From Rosistilla carotiformis (GTDB taxonomy: Bacteria; Planctomycetota; Planctomycetia; Pirellulales; Pirellulaceae), in the NCBI RefSeq assembly GCF_007753095.1, contig NZ_CP036348.1:5991411-6055410 (forward strand): DNA of 64,000 bases. The letters run 5' to 3'. Under the pieces are notes generated by a model. That model made no database searches. It was not told the DNA's origin and was given only the letters and a program-made list of their open reading frames with translations. Each line of letters opens with the position of its first letter. Positions within the stretch are counted from its first letter, which is position 1. Made by a program: the position numbers and the translations under genes. Positions 34,631-46,900 of the stretch are shown here, in pieces.

Positions 34631-34944
34631 CGATCGTTGCTCAGGAAGAAAGGATGCCACCGACCCTCCAAATCGAGGGTATCGATGAACCGGCTTTTTT
34701 AGAACATCGGCACTCGCCCCCCCTGCCACCAGCGTTACTGGTACTCTCGATAGCTTCGATATAATCGCTAAACCCAAGCAAATCCCGATCTCTCGGGAGG
34801 TCATCGGGGGGGAAACTTGCGGGTTTGTCTGGGGAAAACGATCGGCCACAAACGTGCGGTGACTAGGATAAGCGGTTATTCTGAACGATCTCCCTACCCC
34901 TGCGTTCGTTAATTCAATGGCCGCTGAAAAGGTAAATCTCGTCG
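34631..34944. promoter_or_regulatory. Divergent intergenic region before the giant surface-protein gene
   Basis: 314 bp. It holds ACCCTC-caaatc-GAGGGT (34663-34680), a 6-bp dyad 33 bp upstream of the Cys-rich gene, and a consensus TATAAT on the + strand at 34760-34765 without a good -35, about 180 bp before the giant gene. No ORF is supported. Confidence 0.4.
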
Positions 34945-37900
34945 ATGCGATTGTTACACGCCCTCCAACGGTTTAACCAGGCGAAAGCTTGGGCACGCCA
35001 GCTGCTGCGAGTTCGGGGTGCCCAGCCGGTCCGCCCCCCTCTGCCGGTCCGGTTGCGTCGCGCGGCCCCCTTGAGCGTTGGAAGGCTTGAGAAACGGATC
35101 GTGTTGGACGCAGGGGGCGTCTTGTCGGCCATGGGGGAATTGGTGATCACCAGTGACGCCGCAGTCGCCAACGAAACGGTCACGATCGATTCGAATACCG
35201 ACGGCGAGCTTCAGATCACCCAGCTGGGGTCCCCTTTGGAAATCGTCGATCATCTCGGCGCACCGGTCACGTCGTTAGACACAGTGACTTCGATCGATGT
35301 TTCGCTCGGCGGTGGCCAGGATCATTTGGTCGTCGATTTCCACAATGCCCCCAACGACGCATCGCTTCCTTCGATCACCTACCATGGCGGTCCCAACAGT
35401 GATCCCGGCGAAGCGGCGTCGGATCGCTTGAGTCTGATCGGCGACGGCACGCAAACGGCCGTCTATTCATTGAACACGCTGCTGCCTGCCGAGGGATCGA
35501 TCACCGTAGGCGACCCGGCGCTGGGCAGCTCGACAATCACTTTCACGGGACTAAAGCCGATCGAAATCACGGGGATGTCGTCGACTTTGCTACAAGCTGG
35601 CGATTCGGGCGCCGGCGATTCTCCCACGGTCCGAATCACGGGCGAATTCGACCTCACCGCAAACGGGAGCGAAGCGGATTTGCAGATTCACAACGGGGCA
35701 AGCCTCTCGGGAACCGGAACCGTTCTCGCAGGCGACCGGACGGCCAGCGTGAATCTTCAATCCGGAAGCACACTCGCTCCCGGCGACAGTCCCGGATCGC
35801 TGACGGTTGCCAATCTAAACCTCTCCAGTGGTTCCACCTTTGCCGTCGAGATCGACGATCACGATGCCAACGATCCTTTGGCCGCATTGCCCGGCGGCAT
35901 TGCGGGCGTCGATTACGATCAAATGCGTGTGGAAGGGACGGTCACGATTGGCACCGACGTTCTGCTGAACCTCGAGGATTTGGGATCGACCGAAGCCAAC
36001 CCGCGCGACGTTTATACGATCATCGACAACGATGGCACCGATGCGGTCGTCGGTCGGTTTGTCGACACATCGAACGTCGTGTTGGAAAACGGCGGTACGG
36101 TGACCGCGGTGGGAGGTCTTCAGTACCGCATTGATTACAACGGCGGCGACGGTAACGACGTCACCTTGATCGGCATTCCGGCGACGCGGGCGGAGGTCTT
36201 CGTTTCCCACGACTTCACGCAATCACCCGGCAGCGTGATCGCCGACGTCGACTTTAACACCGCCGGCAACCAACCCGGGATTCTGGGAATCGATGCCTTC
36301 CCGACGTTGGAAGAAGCGATTCAAAGCGTCGACCTCGGTGGCACCGTTTACGTCGACGCGGGGACGTATGTCCACACCGGCACCTTGCGGATCGATCGCT
36401 CGGTCACGATCGAAGGCCAAGGGATGGGGCAGACCGAGCTTCGTAAAGCGGGTGCGCCGGCCGGCAATTACGACGAAGCGATTCGGATCACAGCCGACAA
36501 CGTCACGCTACGTGGGATGCAGTTGGGTTGGGTGGACTTCCTGGCCAACGATTACCAAGGCTACGTCGTGTTGACGCAAGCGGATCACACGACGATCCAC
36601 CAGGTTCAATTTGGCGAGTCGTTCGGTGGCAACCCGTTGGACGACGAAGGGTATCGCAGCGCGATCGTCTTCGAAACGGCAGACCACTTGGAAGTTTCGG
36701 ATTCCATTTTTGAAGGGCGTTGGGGCCGCGCTACGATCCGCGACGGCGCCGATGGCAGCGGCGAAAACTTCCTGATCACGCGCAACGAATTCCGCGAGGA
36801 CCATTTCCGTTGGGGACCGATCGCGATCGGGCCGCAGGGAACGTTTGGCGAACCGAACAACTTTGCCTTCAGCGGTGAGATCTCGTTCAACTACTTCGGC
36901 AACGGACTCGATCCTGTCGACTTCCAATCCAGCGGCGACCAAAACCATACGGTCACGATCACGAACCAGGGACTCACGCCCGACGGCCTCCTGATCGACC
37001 ACAACACGTTCGATTGGCGCGACACCGACACGCAAAACCAAAACGGCGTCCATGCGCAACCTGCGGGCGTTTACATCAATCCGGCGTTTACCAACCACAC
37101 CGATCAGATTCGGATCCAAGACAACATTTTTTATGGCTTTGCGTACGGCGGCCAACAGCCCGGCGAAGAGCAACCGACGTGGCAACCGGCAGCCGGTCGG
37201 TTCGATGGCGCAATCTACCTCGATGGCGACGGCGACTTTGGGCTCGTGCAAGACGATCGAATCGACATCGGCGATTCGGGCAGCTTTACGGTCTGGATCA
37301 ATCCCGATGTGCTTGGCAAGCGTCAGGAAATTGCCGGCGGAGCGGTCGAATTTCAGCTTCGTCACAGCAACGACCTCTACTTTTATCCCGGCAACTTAGG
37401 CGATGGCGATACGCTGGTCTGGAGCACCGACACGATTGCGGCCGACACCTGGACCCACCTCGCGTTCACCTGGGATCACGCATCACAGCAGGGCCATATT
37501 TACATCGACGGTGTCGAAGTTGCCTATCGTTCCGGTTACGATCCCGATGTGAGTCCTGATTGGACCGAAATCGTCGACACGATGCAGGCGATCTTTATCG
37601 GCCGTGATCCTGGGAACCCCGACGCACGCGATTTCCACGGCTCGATGGACGACCTAGCCTTCTTCGACGCAGTGCTCAGCCAAACGGAGGTCCAGAGTGT
37701 CATGACCGGCGGAGCGGCGACGTACGCTGCCGATGCCCGTATGATCGCCCATTGGGACTTCGATCAGACCAGTGGGAAGACGGCGATCGACAATCAACAA
37801 GGGATAGAGATGCGGCTGGTGACCGATGGGATCGTTCCCTTGGGTCCCGAATTTGTCGCCGGAGCAGGCCGGTTCGATGGTGCGTTGGCGTTCGATGGTG

Positions 37901-40900
37901 CCGACGATTTCGCCACGTTCCAAGATGCCACGTTCGATGTGGGATCCAGCGGCACGTTGAACTTCTGGGTCCAGATGGATGCCACCGATCGGCGAAACCA
38001 ATTTTTCGAAGGCCCCGAAAACGGTGGTTTCGAAATGCAGTATCGGACCAACGGCAGTGGTCAGGTCTACGGTCGCACGTCGACCAACGGCGACTACGTC
38101 ATTCGCAGTGGCGGCGATGCGGCGGTCTTGGATTCGGGTTGGCACAACATCCAGTACACCTGGGATTTCGCCACCAGCGAAATGCAAATTTATGTCGACG
38201 GTGTTGAATCGACGTATCTATCGAGTTACACGCCGGAAAATCTCAACTGGACCTCGGTCGCTGATACCGTCAATGGCTTGATGTTCATGGGCCGCGACGC
38301 CAGCAGCAGCGATCGGTTCTTCGATGGCATGATGGATGATGTCGCTTGGTACGACACCGCGTTGTCGACAGCCGAACGGGATGCCATCCGCGCCGCGGGA
38401 GTCAGCACGCACGCCAACCTCGTTGCCCACTGGGCTTTTGACCAAGCCCCCACGGCCGAGAACACCTACACCGGCGACAATGGCACGTCGATCGTGTTGT
38501 ATCTTCAGCAACTGCCTCCGGCACCGCCGATCCAGGGCAGCGGCGTGATCACACCAGCGGACGCGGTGGTTGTCAACAATGCCTTTTTCGCCAATGACGT
38601 CGATTCGAACCAGACGCTCGACGCCTCCAACATCACCGGCGACGATGCCAATCCGTTTGCCAACGGCGATCAAACCAACGCCACGGCGATCCCCCTCGCC
38701 GAATTCTATACACTTCGCTTTGGCTCTTCGGCCGCTTACCAATCGACTCAATTCCAGTCCGACATCGCCACAACACTGCCGCACATCGGTGCCTACCAAG
38801 GGGATCCGATCGCGGTGGGTGTGGAAGACATGTTGATCGTCGGCACCGATCAAGACGACATGTTGGTCGTCACCTTCGACGGTGAAGCCTCCGGAACCTT
38901 CGTACTGACGACGGGTATCGGCACGGCAGACGAAATCACGCTCGGACCGGTTTCCTTCAGCGACATCACCTCGATCACCTTCGACAGCTACGGCGGCGAC
39001 GACGTCTTGAAGATCGTCCAACCCGACAACGGCAGCATCGATGTCAGCGGGGGCATCTATTTCAATGCCGGTTCGCAAGCGAACGATGGAATCGGCAACG
39101 ACGCGATCCCAGGAATCGACGGCGACACGTTGATTCTCGAAGCTTCGCCCGCAATGACAACCATCGATAGCGTGCATTACTTCTTTGAAGATGAGGGCAC
39201 CGTCGGGCATGTCGGCTCGATCGTGATCACCGACGCGACCAACAACGGCGGTCTAGGGGGTTCAACCACGATTTATTACGACGGATTGGAACCGATCTTC
39301 GACAACCTGAACGTCGACGATCGTAGCTTCACATTCAATTCCTCTGCGGCAACAGAAACGATCACGTTGTCCAGTCCCGGCGACGCGGTCGGGCCGTTGC
39401 CCACACCGTTGGACAACAAGATCGTTTCCGACAATGGTGGTATCCCGCTCAGCGAAGTCGTCCACTTCAACAACCCCAACGTCTCGATGACGATCCACGG
39501 TGGCGATGGCAACCAAACGATCAATGTCGATTCGCTGGATTCCGACTACCGCGCTGCGCTCACAATCAACGGCGATGATGGCGGCACCGACGTCGTCAAC
39601 TTCAACAGCTCACTTGGAACGTTGTTGCTGGGCTCGGGAAGCGTCACCGGAACGCTGGCGGTGACCGCCGAAACGATCAACATCCACGCCGATGTCAGCA
39701 TCGACACCAGCGGTGGTGTCACTGATGGCGATGTTACGTTCGACGCCGTCGCGGGGATCGCGATGCACGACTCGTCGACGATCGCCGCGGGAGATGCCGA
39801 CATTCGCATGACCTCGCAAGGCGACATCGCGATCAGCCGAATCACTTCCGCCGAGACCGTCGCGCTGACGACCACGGCCGGTCGGATCATCGACAATCGC
39901 AGCTCCGACGAAGCTGCCAATATCACCGCCACCTCAGCCGCGCTGCGCGCCGAAACAGGAATCGGTTCGGGAACCGCTGCCGACGATGCGGATCTCGATC
40001 TCGATGTTTCCAACCTCGCGGCAGTTACCAACGCGGGCGATATCCATCTTCAAAATGCCAAAGAGCTATCCGTCGAGACAGTCGACGGGTTGTCGGGAAT
40101 CGCGGTTACCGATTCCCTGAACAACAACGCGTTGGGAAACATTACAATCCGCACCGCCGGAGCGTTTCAGATCGCCGCGGGTACTGGAGTGCTCAACGAC
40201 GACGGCGGCGATATCACGCTCGCAGCCGAAGGGACTTCCATCGGCGACAGTTTGACGATCGAAGCCGACGTGACTGCCGCAGGCGGATCGGGAAACATTT
40301 ACCTACTGGCTGGCGATTCGATCACAGTGGCTGTCGTTGCGATCACAGCGACGCAGGCCGGCGCGATCCTGCTCAAGTCGGGAACCGATTTCAACAATGG
40401 CAGCCCGCAGATCGGCAACGCGGCGGGGCTAATCGCTTTGACAGGTTCCGCTCACGTGCAGACCGATGCCGGGCACATCTCTTTGCTCTCCGCCGATTCG
40501 ATCGATTTAGGAAGCGACGTTCGGGTGCAAACCGCCGACTCGGGAACGATCGATCTCGATTCGTCCGTCGGCGAGATCTCCATGGATGCGACCGCGATCC
40601 TGGAATCGACCGATGGTGACATTCGAGTTTCCGCCCACGGCGACTTCACGATCGGCGATATCGTTGCCACCTCTGCCAACGTTTCACTGATCAGCGCCAC
40701 GGGATCGATCCTCGATGCCGACGCCAACGATTCGGATCTCGATGTCGTCGCGCAACGCCTGCGATTCAATGCCGCTGTCGGTTTTGGTGAACTGGGCACT
40801 GGAGCCAATGCCATCGAAACAAGTGTCGTCGTCGTCAGCGGCCGATCCACCAGCGGCGGGATCCATCTGATCGAGAGCGATGCAGTGACCGTGGGAGATG

Positions 40901-43900
40901 TCGACGCGATGGTCTACCGCGTTTCGGCAACCACAGTCCCCACCGCTATCGTCGATGGCTCGCAAGGCGATTTGGTGACGACAGCCGATAATGGCAGCAT
41001 CGTCCTGCGATCGATCGCTGGCGATATCACGCTGACCGATGGGACCGCCGCGGCAGACGGCAATGCAGTCGTCGCCCACGGCAATGGCAACGTCTTGATT
41101 TCAGCGGAAGGTTTGGACACCGATATCGTCGTCGACGCCGACGTTCGGTCCACTTCGGGCAATCTCAGTTTGATCGCCGCCCGCGACCTTCAGTTGGGTG
41201 GAAATGTCGACATTCAAACCGCTGGCGATGGCACCATCGATGTCGAAGCATCGACAGGATCGCTGGCGATGGACGCAACCGCAACGTTGCAATCGGTAGC
41301 GGGCGATATCCGAGGACTCGCAAACAACGACTTGACGATCGGCGACATCTTCGCCACCGATGCCAACGTTTCGTTGACCGCTCGCACCGGATCGATCCTC
41401 GACGCCGATGGTGATGACGCCGACAGCGACGTCACGGCACAAGGGCTTCGCCTTAACGCGGGGAACGCAGTCGGAACTTTGGGCGCCAGCAGCAACGCAA
41501 TCGAAACAAGCGTTGGCGTCGTCACGGCGCGCGCCGCCGCTGGCGGAATCAACCTATTGGAATCCGACGCAGTCACCGTCGGCGATGTCGCGATCACCGT
41601 CAACCGCGTTGCCTCCGACGGGTCGGTCGTCGTAGTCGAAGACGCGGCACAAAGCGACTTGGTGACGACAGCCGATAACGGAAGCATCGTCCTGCGATCG
41701 CTCGCTGGCGACATCACGCTAACCGACGGTAACGCCGCGACAGACGGCAATGCGGTCGTCGCCCATGGAAGCGGCAACGTCTTCATTGCAGCGGAAGGCA
41801 TCGACACCGACATCGTTGCCGACGCGGACGTTCGTTCCACCTCCGGCAACCTCAGTTTGATCGCCGCTGGCGACCTCCAACTCAACACGAATGTCGACGT
41901 TCAAACGGGAACCGATGGGACGATCGATGTCGAAGCGACGACCGGATCGCTGGCGATGAATTCTACCGCAACGCTGCAATCGGATGCGGGCGACATTCGA
42001 GGATTTGCGAACAACGATTTGACGATCGGCGACATCGTCGCCACCGATGCCAACGTTTCGCTGACCGCGATCGACGGATCGATCCTCGACGCCGATCCTG
42101 ATGACGCCGACATCGACGTCACGGCAGAAGGGCTTCGCCTAAACGCGGCCAACGGAATCGGAACTTTGGGCGCCAGCAGCAACGCGATCGAAACAAGCGT
42201 TGGCGTCGTCACAGCGCGCGCCGCCGCGGGCGGAATCAACCTATTGGAATCCGACGCAGTCACCGTCGTCGATGTCGCGATCACCGTCAAACGTGTCACC
42301 TCCGACACGTCGGTCGTCGAAGTTATCGACGCGGCACAAAGCGACTTGGTGACGACAGCCGATAACGGAAGCATCGTCCTGCGGTCGCTCGCCGGCGACA
42401 TCACGCTGACCAATGGGACCGCTGCGGCAGACGGCAATGCGGTCGTCGCCCATGGAAGCGGCAACGTCTTGATATCAGCCGAAGGCATCGACACCGACAT
42501 CGTCGCCGACGCGGACATTCGTTCGACCTCTGGCAACCTCAGTTTAATTGCCGCCGGCGACCTAAAGCTGAACGCAGATGTCGATGTTCAAACAGGAACC
42601 GATGGCACCATCGACGTCGAAGCATCGACCGGATCGTTGGCGATGGACGCAACCGCAACGTTGCAATCGGTTACGGGCGATATCCGAGGACTCGCAAACA
42701 ACGACTTGACGATCGGCGACATCTTCGCCACCGATGCCAACGTTTCGCTGACCGCTCGCACCGGATCGATCCTCGACGCCGATCCCGTTGACGCCGACAT
42801 CGACGTCACCGCAGAAGGCCTTCGCCTAAACGCAGGGAACGCAGTCGGAACTTTGGGCGCCAGCAGCAACGCGATCGAAACAAGCGTTGGCGTCGTCACG
42901 GCGCGCGCCGCCGCTGGCGGAATCAATTTATTGGAAACCGACGCAGTCACCGTCGGCGACGTCGCGATCACCGTCAACCGCGTCACCTCCGACGCGTCGG
43001 TCGTCGAAGTCATCGACGCGGCACAAAACGACTTGGTGACGACAGCCGATAATGGCAGCATCGTCCTGCGGTCGCTCGCCGGCGATATCACTCTGACCGA
43101 TGGGACCGCTGCGGCAGACGGCAATGCGGTCGTCGCCGATGGCAGCGGCAACGTCTTGCTGCAGACGATTTCAACGACGGCAGACATCGTCATCGACGCC
43201 AGCGTCCGCAGCGAAAGCGGCCACGTGAGCATCAACGCAGCGGACGACATCCATCAGAATGCCGATCTGATGACCGGCGGCGAAGGGACCATCTCGCTAA
43301 CGGCCTCCAATTCAAACGATGATGGTGTCGGCAACGATGGAATCGTGATGCGTTCGGACGCGCAAACAGTTTCCGGAGGTGGAAACATCCGCTTGCAAGC
43401 CGCTGGTGAAAGCGACCTGTTCCTGGGCCTAATCGATGCCGGAACCGGAGACGTTTCGTTGCTCGCCGAACGCGACGTGCTGGATAACAATGGGTCAACG
43501 TTGGGCAATGTTCGGGGCGATGCATTGCGAATCGTTGCCGATGCCAACGGGAACCAAACGGGGACGATCGGAACCTCCGATACCGGCAACTCCATTGAAA
43601 GCAACGACCACGCGATTCAAACCGCCGTGACAACGCTAGCCGCTGTCGCTGCCGACGGCATCTACATTCTTGAATCCGACGCGATCGCGATCGACCACAC
43701 GACCGACATTTCGGTCCAACAGGTGGGCGCCGACGCGACGGTGACCACGATCACCGATGCCAGCCTTTCAGATCTTGAAACGACCGATGCCGGCCCCATC
43801 AAATTGAAGACGCTGGCCGGAACGATCACGATCAACGAAGGGGATGCCGACGACAACGGTCTCCATGCCGCGGGCCTCGGCGACGTGTTGCTCGCCGCCG

Positions 43901-46900
43901 GTGGCGACGCTTCGGATGTCGTGATCAACGCGGACGTTGCGAGCGATTCGGGCAACGTGAGCCTTTCCGCCGCGGACGACATCGCGTTGGCCGCCGATCT
44001 TTCCACCGGGGGCGAGGGGACGGTGTGGAGCCAAGCGGGCAATGCGTTCGCCGAAACGCCAGCCGTCGATGGCTTCCACATGCTAGTGGGCTCAACGATC
44101 ACCAGCGGTGCCGATATCGCCATCGAAACGCTGGGCGAAAGCGATCTTGTCGTCCAAGCGATCGACGCGGGAACCGACGCGGTCCGTTTGTCGGCTGCCG
44201 GGAACATCATCGATGGCAACGGAGCGACACTCAACATCACCGCCGGCTCGGTCATGTTGATCGCCGACGCGAACTCCGACGGCGAGGGAAGCATCGGATC
44301 GCCCGATCCATCGAGCCTGCCAAGCGACAACTTGAAAGCGATCGACATCGCGGCCCAACGCGTTGCCGCACGCAGCGCCGATGGAATCTACCTGCATCAG
44401 ACCGCGGGCGATCTGACTGTCGACACGGTCTCCGTCGATGTAAATCGCGTGCATTTCAATTCGACCACGTCCGAAGATTCGCAAACGCTAGCCGATTTGG
44501 AGACAACCGATTCCGGTTCGATCAAAGTTGTCGCGTCCGATGGCGATCTAACACTCGACGATGGTGACGACGACGGGATCGCAGTGAGTGCAGCGGGGGG
44601 CGGCGACGTCCTGTTGGACGCACGCGGGTCGGGGAACCTGAACATCAATGGATCGGTCTTCAGCGGAAGCGGCCAGATCGGCTTGCAAGCTCAAGAGTCC
44701 ATCGAACTGGCAAACGATGTCACAGTGCAGACCGGCGGCGACGGGACGATTGCGATCGACGCGAGCCTTTCGGCGGGAACCAGCGGCGCGATCGCGATGG
44801 CTGCCGAAGCCCGCGTGCAAACGGTAAACGGCGATATCCATATCGCTGCCGACCAAACGATTTCAGTCGGCCGCATCGAGACGCTTGCCAACGTGAGTAT
44901 CACCAGCATCGCCGGATCGATCGTCGACACCGACATGGATGACGCGGCAATCGACGTCACGGCAGCGGGCTTGCGAATGAACGCGTTGAACGGCGTAGGC
45001 ATGCTGGGAGCGACGGCCAACGGACTGGAGACCCAAGTTGCGACGCTGAGTGCGCGTGCGGGAAACGGTGGCGTCCACGTGATCGAAGCCGATGGCCTGC
45101 GTATCGATGATGTCGCGGTCCAGGTGCAGCGTCCCGAGTTCCGGTCGACGCAAACGACGGTCAACGACCTCGCGCAAAGCGACCTCCGCACGACCGATGA
45201 CGGCAGTATCGTGCTGCGGTCGCTCGCCGGAGAGATCACGCTCAACGAAGGAACGGCATCTGCGGGAGACGGCGCGATCCAAGCCGATGGGATCGGGAAC
45301 GTTCTGATCGCGGCCGAAGGCCTCGGTTCGCAGATCAACGCCAACGCAAATATTGTCAGCGGCGTTGGCAATATCAGTCTGATCGCCGCCGATTCGATTG
45401 CAGTCGCCGCTGGCGTGAACGTTACCACAGCGGCCAACGGCACGATCGATCTCGAAGCGACTGCGGGGGCGTTGACGATGGCGGCAACTGCCACACTGCA
45501 AACCGAGGCAGGCGATATCCGCGCGGCGGCGGGAGCCGATCTGACGATTGGCGATATCGTCGCGACCGACGCCGACGTCTCGCTGATCAGCACCGGCGGA
45601 TCGATTCTGGACGCGGATCCCGACGATGCGGATGTCGATGTGACAGCCAACCGCTTGCGTTTGGCTGCGGCCATTGGCGTTGGAACGGCAACCAATGCAA
45701 TCGAGACCGATGTCGATACGCTCAGCGGCCGCGCGACCTCCGGCGGGATCCAGTTGCTCGAGACCGATAGCATCGCGATCGACGATGTCGAGGTGACGGT
45801 GCAGCGGGTCGGGAACGATGCATCCTCGACGGATCGAACCGATGCGTTGCAGAGCGATCTGCGCACAACCGATGGCGACGGTTCGATCGCATTGCAAACG
45901 ATCGATGGCAGCATCACGCTCAACGAAGGGACCGCAGCCTCCGGCGACGGGGCGATCTCCGCCGACGGATCGGGGAATGTTCAGATCGACGCAAATGGCG
46001 CCGACAGCGATCTGATCGCTGGCGCCGACATCGCCAGTGGCAGCGGAGCCATCGTGATCGATGCGTCCCGCAACATTCTGCTGAACGCTTTCGTCGACGT
46101 GACGACAGCCGGTGCCGGAACGATCGATCTGACGGCGACCACGGGCAACCTGACGATGGCTCCAACAGCGACGCTGCAATCGGTGGCCGGAAACATCACC
46201 GGGACAGCAGAGCAAGACGTCACGATCGGCGACATCACATCGACGATGGCCAATGTGATCCTGACTTCACAATCATCGCAAATCATCGACGCCGATCCGG
46301 CGGGCGATTCCGACCAAGACATCGCGGCGGTCGAAGCGATCCTAACGGCTCCGCTAGGCATCGGCGTTGGAAATGCGATCGAAACCTCGGTCGACGTCTT
46401 GGAGGCCGAAGCGACGACATCCGGGACGATCGAAATCGTGGAATCCGATGCAATTGAATTGCGTCGGGTGATCACAGGAGACGGTCGCATCGCGGTCACC
46501 GCGGGTGGAACGATCACAGCGACCGAGGTGCAGTCGACCAACACAAGCTCCTCCGATGCAGCGATTGGACAGGCCGACAGTCGCGACATCGCGTTGGTCG
46601 CCAATGGTGCGGCGAGTAGCATTTTGGTCACGAAGATTACCGCAGCGGCGGGGGCCGATGTGCACCTGACCGCCGACAATGACATCCTAGATACCGACAT
46701 CGATGATGACAATTTGATCTTCGCCGACGACCTGCATTTGATCGCGGGGAATCAGAGCGATGATGGCGACAACGCGGTTCAACTGACAACAACGATCAAC
46801 GACCTGCAAGCCGAAGTCAGTGGCAGCGGCCGCGGCGATCTAGAGATCCTCGAGACCGATGCATTGAACTTGGTGACCAGCGATGAAGCGACCGACGCCG

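Noticed and set aside
40453-43160. Possible CRISPR-like or mobile tandem array
   Set aside because: The 687-bp units are in frame within one protein and have no short repeat-spacer structure or terminal inverted repeats.
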